From: Haemaphysalis longicornis
Lineage: Eukaryota > Arthropoda > Arachnida > Ixodida > Ixodidae
Reading direction: 5' to 3'
Length of the DNA stretch: 64,000 bases
Assembly (NCBI GenBank): GCA_013339765.2
Contig: CM023450.1
Location: 40,742,711 to 40,806,710, forward strand
The translations under genes and the position numbers were made by a program. A model generated the notes under the pieces. The model worked only from the letters and a program-made list of their open reading frames with translations, made no database searches and was not told the DNA's origin. Positions 1 to 10,449 of this stretch are shown piece by piece. Numbering within the stretch: the stretch's first letter is position 1; the number at the start of each line of letters is the position of its first letter.

Positions 1-940
1 ATTGTGGAGCTTCTTCCAACTACCCGCATCTCTCCATCTGTCTTTGCGTTCGGATCCTCCCGATTGGGGAATAGATCTTTCATTGCGTGTAAAACCCCGG
101 CCGAGCAGTCGTTACCAAAATGGAGCGACTTACTACTTTCCGGGTTCTGATTGTTTGTGCATCCGTCTTCGCTGTTGTTGGCGGATGGAAGGCTCTCTCT
201 CAACAGTGGAAGTGCCTGGCTCTGCGGCATACTTGGGCTGCTGTTGGTCGCTATAGTTGCAGGCGCCGGACTTCCTCCTCCGGGTAGCGGCGACGTCTCC
301 GTACTGTATGTACAGCTGGCAGATCGAGCTGGCGTCGGAAAGCGGCCTTGGTCGCTCGGTTGGGGTACCCATGACTTTGACATCTCTTTCTCGCCAGCTG
401 AGGAGCACTGGTTTTCGGGGACCGAGTTACATTCATCAGTTAGGAAGAAGCCATGAGGTGAGTCGTGTGTTACTTCTAGGGCCTGCCTTGAGCGCTTGGG
501 GCGCAGAAAGGCTGCTTCGTCAGCCATGGCGCGGTCGGAATAAGGCTGGCGCCCTGCCATTTGCGCGAGATTCCGCGATCACAATCGTCATCTTCTTTTC
601 ACTGAAAACTGGATATTCGCTGTATAGAATTAACCACAGCTGACCGGAGCTTGGTGATAACAAGTGCGATAGAACTGTTAGTGGAAAAAGAGAGGCAATG
701 TCCCCACGTCACCAGCCCAGTTAGACAGAAACATTGTGAGACAAAGAACAAGAATTCAAAATAAATTCCCTCTCATGCATCACTAAGTATAGCAGGCTTG
801 CCAGTATAAACAAGCATCACTCTAGCTGACCTGTATCACCCAACGCCATCGAAACATTGCTTTTAACCGCAGAGCTGTTTAATCTTTTGGTTACTCCGTC
901 CATTTGAAGAAAAAAATACCAAGATAATCCGAGCGCACGT
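1..940. other. no gene recognised
   Basis: Several overlapping short frames exist on both strands at 2-643, but none resembles a family I know and none is flanked by convincing splice sites. The sequence could hold an exon cut by the window edge; I cannot support one. Confidence 0.4.
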
Positions 941-1019
941 ACCCACATGGGGGGTTGGACAGAATCGTGCGTAAGGAGGACTAATGGTGGTGGTGGTGGT
1001 GGTGGTGGTAAAAGCATTT

Positions 1020-1720
1020 ATTCAACAGATTTGCGCTTGAAAGCGGGAGAGGCCCTCAGTCCAAGGCCCCTGCGGCACCTGCGGTCCTGCGTGCCCGGTC
1101 CACCAACTGTCGCTGGTCCTCAGGGTCCGAACTGCACAGCGTGGCCTCCCACTGCTGGAGGGTGGGGGTGCGAATAATGGGGGCTGCTGGTGTGTTCTGG
1201 CAAGCCCACGTGGTGTGGTACAGTGTTGCATGTTCGCTGCAGTGTGGGCATGTTGGTGGATATGTTGTGGGGTGTATGATGTGCAGGAAGCTAAGGTGGG
1301 GGTATGCGTTGGTCTGTAGTTGCCGCCAGGCTACAGCCTCTTCTCGGGTAGGCTTCTGGTGCGGTGGTGGGTAGGCACATCTGGCAAGGCGGTGGTGTTG
1401 CAGAAGTGCACGGAACTGCTGCTGGACAGGCTCTGGGTCACGGAGCGACTGGTGCGGTGCCTGGAGGGTGCATGCTCGGGCTGTATGTGCTCGCTCGTTT
1501 CCGTCCAGCCCTGCGTGACCTGGTGTCTATATCAGAATGGTAGGGTTCAGGGTATCCTTGTGCTTTTTTTAGTAATCGGAGGGCGGATGTTGAGATGCGA
1601 CCGTTGCCGTAGTTCCTGCATGCCTGTTGGCAGTCCGTAATTACGTGAAGCGGTTTATTCGAAGTTGCAGACGTCATTGCCAGTGCAATGCGCCCGCTAC
1701 ACAAAACTGTAAATTAAAAA
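1020..1720 (-). mobile_element. 3' end of an I-clade non-LTR retrotransposon (LINE), 5'-truncated
   Basis: Read on the minus strand, this stretch encodes the end of an RNase H domain (residues such as VITDCQQACRNYG) and then, in other frames, the C-terminal tail typical of I-type LINE ORF2, with CPHC and HTTWAC spacing of a zinc knuckle and RTPTLQQWEATLCSSDPED near the stop. An AATAAA follows, then a (CCA)n tail on the minus strand (a TGG run at about 983-1010). Several frameshifts separate the pieces, so this is a dead copy. The clade is assigned from the RNase H plus C-terminal knuckle; another I-superfamily clade is possible. Confidence 0.75.
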
Positions 1721-2229
1721 CTTAAGCATTTCAATAACAAAGCGCATATAATCACAATCCGGGGTTGCGCGTGGGCTTGCGCCAGCCACGTAAGGGGCTC
1801 GCAAAAAGAAAATAATACCTGTTGTGTCTCCGGCGAGAGTTAGACGAGAGCGCGTGGCGGATGCATTTTTTCTTTAGGTAATCCTGGAATTGTTTGAGAT
1901 AAACTGTGGACCATTGTCCATAAGCAAAACCTCTGGAAGCCCTTCCTAGCTGAAAACCAGTCCAAAAATTTAATGACATCCTTAGGTGAAACGGAATTCG
2001 TGCCAAGAACGGACCTCAGAAGCCAAACTTCCCAAGCCAAACTCTAAAAAGTGTGGCAGATTCACTTCTTCGTGAGATCACTACTGTCAACCAAGCCAGT
2101 CGGTAACCGCCAGATGCGTCCAGAAATATAATGGCCGCGATCGCTTATGTACATCAGGTTTCGCACAATATAAATAAAGTAGGCAGAACAGCCGGCGTTC
2201 GCGTTGTTTTCACAGCGTCGAACAAACTT
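1721..2229. other. no gene recognised
   Basis: AT-moderate sequence with short broken frames only. It lies between a LINE end and a Penelope-like fragment and may be degraded repeat. Confidence 0.4.
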
Positions 2230-2630
2230 TCACGCCTGAGCAGAAAAGTTAATTGAAGAACAGTCCAGCCAAGACCTGCGAAAAGAAACATGCTCGGCCT
2301 TATGTTGAGAGCAAATCTCAAGTCGTGTACAGCATCCCACTGAATTGCAAAAAGTGCTACATAGGCCACACAAGTCGTTGCATTAACGACCGTTTGCGTG
2401 AACACACCAATGCGCTCAATGTGTCTGTTGGCGGGCACCCTGCTACGCACAGCAAAAGTTGTGGCTGTACGCCGTTGTTTGAAAAATGCAGTATATTGGG
2501 CCGCTATCGGGAACAGAAGGCACGTGAGATTTACGAGGATTTTTTCATTGTTCAGCACGGTGAATATTGTATTAGTCCACCGAGCGTCTCGGTCATTGCG
2601 AAAGAGATTCACAATCTTAAAACTTGACAC
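2230..2630 (+). mobile_element. Penelope-like element, GIY-YIG endonuclease fragment
   Basis: A frame open from 2253 to 2627 (124 codons) matches the C-terminal endonuclease of Penelope-like retroelements. It shows VVYSIPLNCKKCYIGHTSR (the GIY-YIG-type strand pair), the arginine helix INDRLREH, the cysteine/histidine knuckle HSKSCGC, and the GRYREQKAREIYEDF helix bearing the catalytic glutamate. The reverse transcriptase that should precede it is absent, so it is 5'-truncated. The frame ends at a TGA at 2625-2627, about where the family's proteins end. Identification is from motif layout. Confidence 0.85.
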
Positions 2631-2744
2631 GTGCCTCCTGTCACCATTGCTAGAGTGAACTAGCAAATAGAGTGGTTCAAACGCCCCATAGGGACCGTGT
2701 ATTAAAACAGAGGCAAAAAAGGGTGGAACCGTTTAGGGGCGCTG

Positions 2745-2850
2745 CGAGCGTTGCCCCTCCATCGTGGCACAATGGATACAGTACTCCGCTCTTACGCAAA
2801 AGACCTCAGTTCAAATCCCTCGCCGAGGCTGTTCTTTTTCTTTTTTAGTT
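2745..2850 (+). repeat. tRNA-like SINE head
   Basis: A tRNA-like pol III promoter is visible: an A-box-like GTGGCACAATGGATAC and a B-box-like GTTCAAATCCC, followed by a T-rich tail. The acceptor arms do not pair well, so this is a tRNA-derived repeat and not a tRNA gene. Confidence 0.6.
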
Positions 2851-3099
2851 GGCTAAACTTTTTAAGCCAGTGCCTTTTGTTTTACTGCGGAAAAAGGATA
2901 ATAAAATCTAACCCCATATGCAAATCAGGAACTGGCCTTTCTGTTTTCTTCCCATCTATACAAAATACACCAAACAATCTGTTTGCAAGAGCCGTGTAGC
3001 AAAACTTAATGCCCTTTTTAAAGGTGTAGAAAGCTGAATTCATGCACGTCGCTTACAAATGAAGGCAGCGGTAAAATACATTTAAATAAAGCAAAATTT

Positions 3100-3332
3100 A
3101 ATGATTGATTGATTGGTTGTAGGGTTTAACGCGCCGACGCAACGCAAGTGATGCGGGCTCCGGATTAATTTTGACCACCTGGGGATCTTTAACGTGCGCC
3201 GAAATCTCGTACACACGGGCGTTTTTGCTTTTCGCCTCCATCAGAAAAGCGGCCGCCGCGGCCGGGAAACGGACCTGCGACCTCATGCTCAGCAGCGCAA
3301 CGCCTTAGCCACTGAGCCACCGCGGCGGGTCA
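3100..3332 (-). repeat. tRNA-derived SINE (TGATTGATTG-tailed family)
   Basis: On the minus strand an A box (GGTGGCTCAGTGGCTAAGG) and a B box (GGTCGCAGGTCCGTTTCCCG) form a tRNA-like head. A conserved body follows, containing the complement of TTTTGACCACCTGGGGATC, and a tail that reads ATTGATTGATTGG on the plus strand. Related copies are at 43143, 43838, 44812 and 54940. Confidence 0.75.
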
Positions 3333-3334
3333 GA

Positions 3335-4612
3335 ATTTAATGATGACGCCATTTCTGTGAAACGATATGTTCCACGGTTTCTATTTGTGCCTAATTAGGC
3401 TGCGTCTCTATACTCACCAAAGCGGCATGTGTAAACTTCTCAAATTTTACAAATGCGACCGGAAATAGTACAATAAAATTAGAAACATTTAGTTTCTAAC
3501 CGGGACCACTGGCTTCGACATAGAAAAATTCTCGATTCATGCAAGCTCTTGCCAAAAAATTACACGACGTAGCGGCGCCGAGTCACTTACAAAATGTACA
3601 CGCTGATCAGAACCCTCAACAACGGCATTTCCTTTTAGCTGAAGTTACAATGACAATTGAGCTGGCGTCTCGCCTTATCGGATGTCAGTCGGTCAGTTGC
3701 AAAGGCGGTAAATGAGCAGAACACCCAGATGGCCGCGGGCACGGCTTGCGCAGCCGTGCAGACGAAGCAGACGATCACCAAGTACAGCTGGGGTAATCTT
3801 TGTTATTCATTTAGCGAATTCTGGTGCATATATCTCTTAATATTAAATAATTTGGCCACACATACAACAATTGTGCATTTTCGGTTTTTTTTTTATATTG
3901 CTGAGAGCATGTGTCGTCTGCGCCTGCGAAGAAGCACAAACAACGGTAAACTCCCTCGCAGACGACGAGTTCATGGCTGCATCACGCTGAACCACAATAC
4001 ATGCAAATGTTACGGCGTAACAAGACCTGTTCCATTTAATTTAATGACATTACTTACTTAGTTCTTCAAAGCAATGATGAACAATTACCATAATTGTTTT
4101 GCTAATTTTTTAGTTGTAGCTTTTCTCGCGTTAGATGTAACAGCAGAAGTGTGCGATATTCCTTGGTTCTCTGAAGCCTTTTATTCGTGGTGATAAAACT
4201 TTATTGGCACGCCCTCTTCTATGACCTGACCTTTCCTTCATGCTGCATGCCCTCCTAGCAGGTTTTTTTTACGCTTTACAGAAATACCTGAGAACCAATG
4301 CACAGCCTACGGCTGCGCCCGTTCACAGCGCCCGTAAACGGTTCGACCCCTTTTTTTCCTCACATTTTGCGGCCTGTTTGAACCCCTCTATACTTCTAGT
4401 TCACTCTGCCATTGCTGTGCGTTTTTTAGGAATCATTCTTGTGCAGCTTTCCCTTCTTCCTTCTCCCCTAACCCTCCTTCTTTCTTCCTTGTTGTTCTTG
4501 GTGGTCGACCAGCATGTATAAAACTGGCGCCCCGATGCGATAAATCATTTGGTTGTTAGTAAGCGCTTGTGTTTGTCTGGTCTTCACCTCGCCCCGTTCA
4601 TTGCGCTGCCCA
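3335..4612. other. no gene recognised
   Basis: Short frames only. The 4230-4610 stretch is pyrimidine-rich on the plus strand and ends at the border of a retroelement relic. Nothing here is supported as a gene. Confidence 0.4.
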
Positions 4613-4614
4613 CT

Positions 4615-5290
4615 ACTTCCAAAGTTCCGGGAACCTCAGGCCACTTTAAATAGTAGTCGACTAATGTAACGAGATACTTAGGATAAGACACATTTAATGG
4701 ACCGACAATGCCATTCCCAACCTTTGCCAAGGCCCTTCACGCCACTCTACTGGCTGAAACGGAGCTACATGGGGCTTAGCAGACTTGTCTGCCAGCTGAC
4801 AGATGTGACAATGCTTTACACGTTCTTCAACGGAACGATCCATTTGAGGCCACCAATATCGTTCACGGAGAAGTTGCTTTGTACGTATACTGTTCCTTGA
4901 TCATTTTCATGTGCTAACTGGAGGAATATAGGTACGAGAAACACTGCGAATGACTACACCGTCACCCCGCATGGGTAAGCCGTCCACAAGGAAAGTTCAT
5001 TCCTAACATGAAAATAAGCTGTTAAATCACAGTTTACGCTTTTCTTATGGGGGCAACCCTTGGACACATACTCAGGAAATTTCTGAAGTGTCACATCTGC
5101 ATTCGTTGCAAGTTGAACAGTCTCTTTATCAACTGCCGAATTTACCAGAGAAGCTATTTCCTCATACTTAGTGAATTCCTTATAGTTCTGAATTAGCAAT
5201 CTGGACAAAGCGTCAGGGACAAGATTTTCTGATCCCTTGCCAATGTCAAAGTTGTAGTACAAAAGTCCAGTTGACCAGCGTGAAATTCTC
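4615..5290 (-). mobile_element. Ty3/gypsy-like pol relic (RNase H end to integrase start)
   Basis: Minus-strand translation gives an RNase H end with RISRWSTGLLYYNF and GSENLVPDALSRL. Lower down, in a shifted frame, come an integrase zinc-finger end and linker (CQLADKSAKPHVAPFQPVEW) and then a core-like GPLNVSYPKYLVTLVDYY. Stops and frameshifts separate the pieces, and LTRs were not found. The upstream end runs into the GA microsatellite at 5318. It is a fossil of a different lineage from the copy at 20.2-21.2 kb. Confidence 0.75.
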
Positions 5291-5315
5291 AAAGGCCTCC
5301 GCCCCGAGTGTCCTG

Positions 5316-5333
5316 AGAGAGAGAGAGAGAGAG

Positions 5334-5398
<65 letters not shown>

Positions 5399-5475
5399 GA
5401 GGAGAGAGGAGAGACAGAGAGATAGAGCAGACCTAGATAGACAGAGAGAGACAGAGAGAGACAGAGAGAGACATC
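5316..5475. repeat. GA microsatellite
   Basis: Nearly pure (GA)n from about 5318 to 5400, then interrupted GA and GACA units. Long frames across it are repeat artefacts. Confidence 0.95.
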
Positions 5476-5771
5476 TTTAATGGGCAAGTAAGGTCAGACA
5501 TGCTGGGCGCCCGACTTGCTACACCAAATGGAGTTGAAGGTGTGATGAAAATATATGAAAACTCTCACTTACACATGAATACTCAAACACACAGACGCAC
5601 ACAAAAAAATGGGCCCATCTCCCCGCGAGGGGGACTCGAGTAAATGCGTCGCATAGGGGGTGGGTGTATTGCGTTAACGTTTAGTGTTTGGGGGGTTGGT
5701 GCTATCACGTGTACACCACACAGCTATCACGCCGCTAGCACGCCGCTGAGTCGCCAATGCACGCCGCTGAC

Positions 5772-6065
5772 GACGTAGTTTGAATGAGTCAAGGATATAA
5801 GGCGCGTTCGTGGCCTTTGATTCTGTGTCGGTTTTGTGGCGCAGTGGGAAGAGCACCATGCACCTCGCGTTCCGCCCACAGGTAGTGAATGCGTTGTATC
5901 AGCAGCTTCTTGACGTAGTTTGAATGAGTCAAGGATATAAGGCGCGTTCGTAGCCTTTCATTCTGTGTCGGCTTTGTGGCGCAGTGGGTAGAGCACAATG
6001 TACCTTGCGTTCCGCCCGCAGGGTCGTGGGATCGAAACCAGGCGCCGGTAACTGTTATTTCTTTT
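5772..6065 (+). repeat. tandem pair of tRNA-like repeat units
   Basis: The block beginning GACGTAGTTTGAATGAGTC occurs at about 5772 and again at about 5914, period about 142 bp. Each unit carries an A-box-like TGGCGCAGTGGG. Only the second has a clear B-box-like GTCGTGGGATCGAAACC (about 6024-6041). Probably a SINE with a duplicated 5' half. Confidence 0.65.
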
Positions 6066-6814
6066 TAAATGCAGAGCATTTCTTTAACTCACGATGTCAC
6101 CCGGCGTTGTCGGCGTGCCTCGGCGTCCGCAACAGCCGTTCAAGGTGCGCCCTCTCCCCCACTCCTCCTCTCCCGCATCACGCTACCCTCCTCGCTCTCA
6201 ACAACAGGTCCGCACCCCTCCTCCTACACTATATAAAAAAATAATACTTAAACGTCTAAGCCCGGTTTATTGTTCAGTTTTACTTTGGCTGGGTGGCTGA
6301 ATCGAGTCACAGACAGACAGACGGACGGACAGACAGACATACAGACAGACCAAAACTTCTGGGTTTAAGTAGCCCAAGAAAGACTATCGTCTTTAAAATC
6401 CTAATTTGTTGTTGGTCATTGGTTTACTAATCTTTAGACGTTAGTATCAAGTTCGATGTTCGATAACGGGCGCAGCCGCGTAAAAGATGCTTGGGGAGCT
6501 GTGGGAACATGTTTAAGGCAGACATCAGCCATTTAGCCTTGGTTGGAGTAAACTTTCAGAGCAACTGGCAAATCTGTGTTCAGATAATGTGTGTATGTAA
6601 TATTTAGATGCGAGAATCAATGTGATAAATTTACGGGCCTTAGAAATACGTATGGTTCTGCGAACACACATTTCAGTATTCTTCGCATCTGTAGGAACGT
6701 AAGATAAAAAAACTCAGCTAAGTGTGTACCTAAAGTGTGTATCTAAACCTCAAGAAATAAATGCATTACTGCACATTACAAGTATCTAAGCCTAGGGGTT
6801 TAGTTTTGCCAATA

Positions 6815-9273
6815 CAGTCGAACCTCGTTATAGTGAAATAGCATCGGGACACCAAATTAGTTCGTTATAACCGATGTTCGTTAGAACAGTACACGTAAAA
6901 ATCGGTTATAATTAAAGGTAAGCTGAAGCGCTTTCCAAAAAAATTGAGTGCGAGGCACGTTTATATAGTTTCTTGCGCGCTGACTCCGAATATCACATTG
7001 AATTTTATCGTACATGAGTCCAACCGGTATTTATCTTGCAAAACGCGCGGTCCCGATCGAAAGACGCGCACTTTTCGTCTTGGACGCCTCTGATTGGTTG
7101 CGCCCGTCATGACGTCAAAGGAGGACACCCTTCGGCCGCGCGGGTTGTCGGAAGCCTTGGGAACGATCGCACGGCAGCGGCGCTTGCCTTTTCGGCAATT
7201 TAGCTTGCAGTTTAACGTTCGCACATGACTACAAGTTTATTTTCCAACTTCCCGTGCGTTGGTTCAACTATCTTGGAGCTTAAACTTGCTTTACACGACC
7301 GAGAACCCCAAAGCAGTGACTGTGGCAGGGTTCCGTCAAGATATTTCTGAATTAGGCAACCAGCATAGGGGGTTACTATTCTTTATGTTAATATTAGGTA
7401 AAACCTGAACAGTTTGTTACTATATACGAAACCATTTATGCCCAAGATTAAGCGGCGTTTTATAAACAATCTACCAGCGAAAAGCACGTACGTGCACTGC
7501 GCGAAAAATTAGCGTTCATGCGCTGTAAGTGTATATGCGAGACATATGTTGCCGGTACACGCATAAACCAACAAGCGGACTCTGCTTCCGAATTCCCCTT
7601 GTTCGTTGTCGCCCACCCCACCCCCTTTACTCTTCCCCATACACACACCCACACGCGCGCGCGCCATTTGGGCAGCGGCGCTAAGGCGCCTCCGCGATCG
7701 CTAGCTGCACTTCGATGAGTGGCGCCTTACTGCATGACTTGCATTTATTCTGACAACACGGTAGCATACTGGCGCCTTCGCTGCATTATAGGCTCTAGTA
7801 GGGCTTGATTTTCGCACACGCAATCTTGGGCAAGGAATTACGCACCCGCAGTCAACACAAATTATGGTACGGGGGGGGGGGGGGGGGGTTCGGAGCGGTG
7901 TGTTTTCATTCCAGACAAATATTACCGTATCGTGGCATTTATACTTGAAAAATAAGTAATGAGGTGGTCTTGGTTCTTCTAGCCGCGAGAGAACTTCTAT
8001 CAGGATTGGCCCCTTGTTTTAGTTTCGCCAACAATTGGGTTTTTGAACACTGTTCTATGCACATAGGGAAAGAAAACCGACGTTTTTAACGAAACAGGTA
8101 TTTCCTGAACAAATGTGACTTTGTTTTTGGAGCGGAACAAAACATCGCGGGCCAAAGTGCAGCAGTATTCACCATCCTTCCTAAGTCTAGCATCTAATGT
8201 GAACAATCATGCCCGCCACATCAAAAAAAAAAAAGAAATAAAAAACAGGAAAAACGTATTGGAGCGTTTTACAAAGTATCTAACGTAGTGTAGTATATTT
8301 TCTGTCATCAAGCACAGCCCCCACGGTTGTTGCTTCCGTATGTTATAAAACATCCCGGTGTGGTATTACCCTGCTTAGGAATACGGCATGGGAACGTATG
8401 CCTCGTTTGGCGTTCGTGCATACTTTTTGAACACGAAAATTGTACAAATAAGTGCTATCAACAGCAACAACAACAAGTATGATTCTTTCTGTGGCGAGCC
8501 TCTACAGGAAACACGGCGAAAAGAGCATGGAAGAGGCGGCCGATCCGGCCGGAAGTCCAGGTATGACGTTATTCGGCCGGTTTTCGTCTGCGTTCTTCGG
8601 TCTTCCGGCATCGCGCGCCGAGATCGGGGCGGGGCATCGGGCCACTTTTGTTTGCGCATTGCGCCGCTTCTATTGCATGTATGGCGGAAATATTTCGCAC
8701 ACGGGAGCTATTCAATCTATACTTGCTGCTAGACAACTTTTGTTTTAATTCTAAAACCTCTTCACCTTCCCTTTAATCCACAATCTGGCTCGCGCAAAAA
8801 TACAAAAATGTATTTTTGGGGGCTTCGAACCCACTGCACACAAGGTAACCCCTACCTTTCTCCTTGTTGCATTTCGAGCTCAATGAACCGGAACATGAGT
8901 ACGTGAAATTACAACATAACACAGTTCACTTGACAAAACAGGACTGCGTCCTTATTTATTTGATCAAGGATGTGATCTTCGTCTGGTGGATGCTCACAGC
9001 ACTGAGCAGTATGAAGTTTTCCAGTGTCCACAAACAACAGGGCATTTATACTTCTGCAGTTTAGGACTAAGGGTTTTTTTTCCAATTCGCTTCTCAGCCT
9101 CCTGGTCCAATGTTTCTTCGTTATGTCCGATATAGCGCGGGTCTCACGGTTTCAGTTTCGTTGTAAAAGCATAAGTGTCATCGAAATAAAACATGACCAA
9201 CCAAAAGTCTGTATTTAGTTCGATATAGCCAATAATGCGCTATATAAGTGTTCGTTATAACGAGGTTCAACTA
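6815..9273. mobile_element. non-autonomous pogo/Tigger-like DNA element
   Basis: The left end reads CAGTCGAACCTCGTTATA just after a TA at 6813-6814. The right end reads TTCGTTATAACGAGGTTCAA and finishes CTA before a TA at 9274-9275. The ends are imperfect inverted repeats, and the outer sequence and TA target match the pogo/Tigger part of the Tc1/mariner superfamily. No helix-turn-helix or DDE transposase is recognisable in the 2.46-kb interior, which holds only short frames, so it would be a deletion derivative or a chimera. It is possible that the two ends belong to different insertions. Confidence 0.6.
7870..7890. repeat. poly-G tract
   Basis: An uninterrupted run of about 20 G, inside the Tigger-like element. 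Length is likely unreliable in any assembly. Confidence 0.95.
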
Positions 9274-9889
9274 TAATCAATGGTTGCGTCAATAAATAAA
9301 TAAATCCGTCCAGAAGCCACTTACTCCAACTTGTCTAAGTCAATAATTACAGCACAGAAAATAAAGGGCCAAGAACAACACCCGGAAAACGCGATAAATT
9401 ACTGAAACATCATAACAATTCAGTCCCTTAGCATATATACATGTTCACACATCTACATATACATTTAGGGCTGGTTAGGGAAAACCACGTAATTGAAGTA
9501 AATTCATTAATGGCAGTTTATTGATATGACACAAGAAGCAGAACTGTCGATTTCCAAAAATACTTTTTTACGCCGGAGTAATTCAACTATGTATAGCGAT
9601 ACATGTGGCCCTTGGAAGCTCAAGCAGTTAGAGAAAATATTATGTATTGTAATACGGAGAATTCGATCAACCGACAGTGTTTTACAAGCTCTAGGCACTT
9701 TGACCATCATTTATTACATGCTGTAAGAATATCAGCAAAATTTCTCCAATTGTCTGTCACTCAGACCAGTACCGCCTACAGTTCATCCCGGAATCACTGT
9801 TTACGAAGTAACAGCAGTAACAGTGCAAACTGCTTTGCAGGACCTCCGAACGACCGCAAAAAGGAATCAATAATTGTTCACATAATTAG

Positions 9890-9970
9890 GGACGGTCCGT
9901 GGGTCAATCAACGTAGAAAATTCACATAATCTGGGACGGTCCGTGGGTCAATCAACGTAGAAAATTCTGA
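9890..9970. repeat. 43-bp direct tandem repeat, two copies
   Basis: The unit containing GGGACGGTCCGTGGGTCAAT and then CAACGTAGAAAATTC occurs twice in direct succession, ending at about 9926 and 9969. The core GGACGGTCC is itself nearly palindromic. No function assigned. Confidence 0.8.
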
Positions 9971-10449
9971 GAATTGCATCTCATATGGCATTTCGCTTAG
10001 AATGCAAAGCAAGGGGCACGGTACCTCTAAAAGAAATACATATTTATTTTTTTCGCTGTAATATACGATGCCCTTCCCCAGTGGTTATCTTATTCTACCC
10101 TAAAGCGAATGCAACCATTCGAATTTGGATGTCTCGCAAGGTAAGTCAAGAAGCACTGGTCCGACGTTAAGAAGTAATCGGAAGACCGCTGAAGCGTTAA
10201 GTCGGCCTGTGCTAAGACGTAACTGGCCACAACTCGACGAAGTCCGGAGCCTCAAGATACTTCTTACAAACAAGTAAGCCTCGCCACTGCCTTAGGCGAT
10301 TGAGCGGTGCTTTCCGTTTCGCGAGCCATGGCGCCATGACGAATAGTAAAAATGGCTATGTTCATATGAGAGGCCAAGAACACTAATCGGGGCCCTTGTA
10401 ACCTTTCTTGTAACCGTTCGCCGCCGAAACTGGGCTATTTCGTTGGTTT
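9971..10449. other. 3' flank of the long membrane-protein gene, nothing else seen
   Basis: No coding family is recognisable. On the minus strand this would be the 3' untranslated region of the neighbouring long frame. Confidence 0.4.

Noticed and set aside
2755..2828. tRNA gene on the plus strand
   Set aside because: The A- and B-like boxes are there, but the acceptor and anticodon stems do not pair convincingly.
5270..5487. Arg/Glu- and Ser/Leu-rich frames across GA tracts (also near 25.1, 50.6 and 52.2 kb)
   Set aside because: These are translations of GA microsatellites in each frame and carry no other protein-like sequence.
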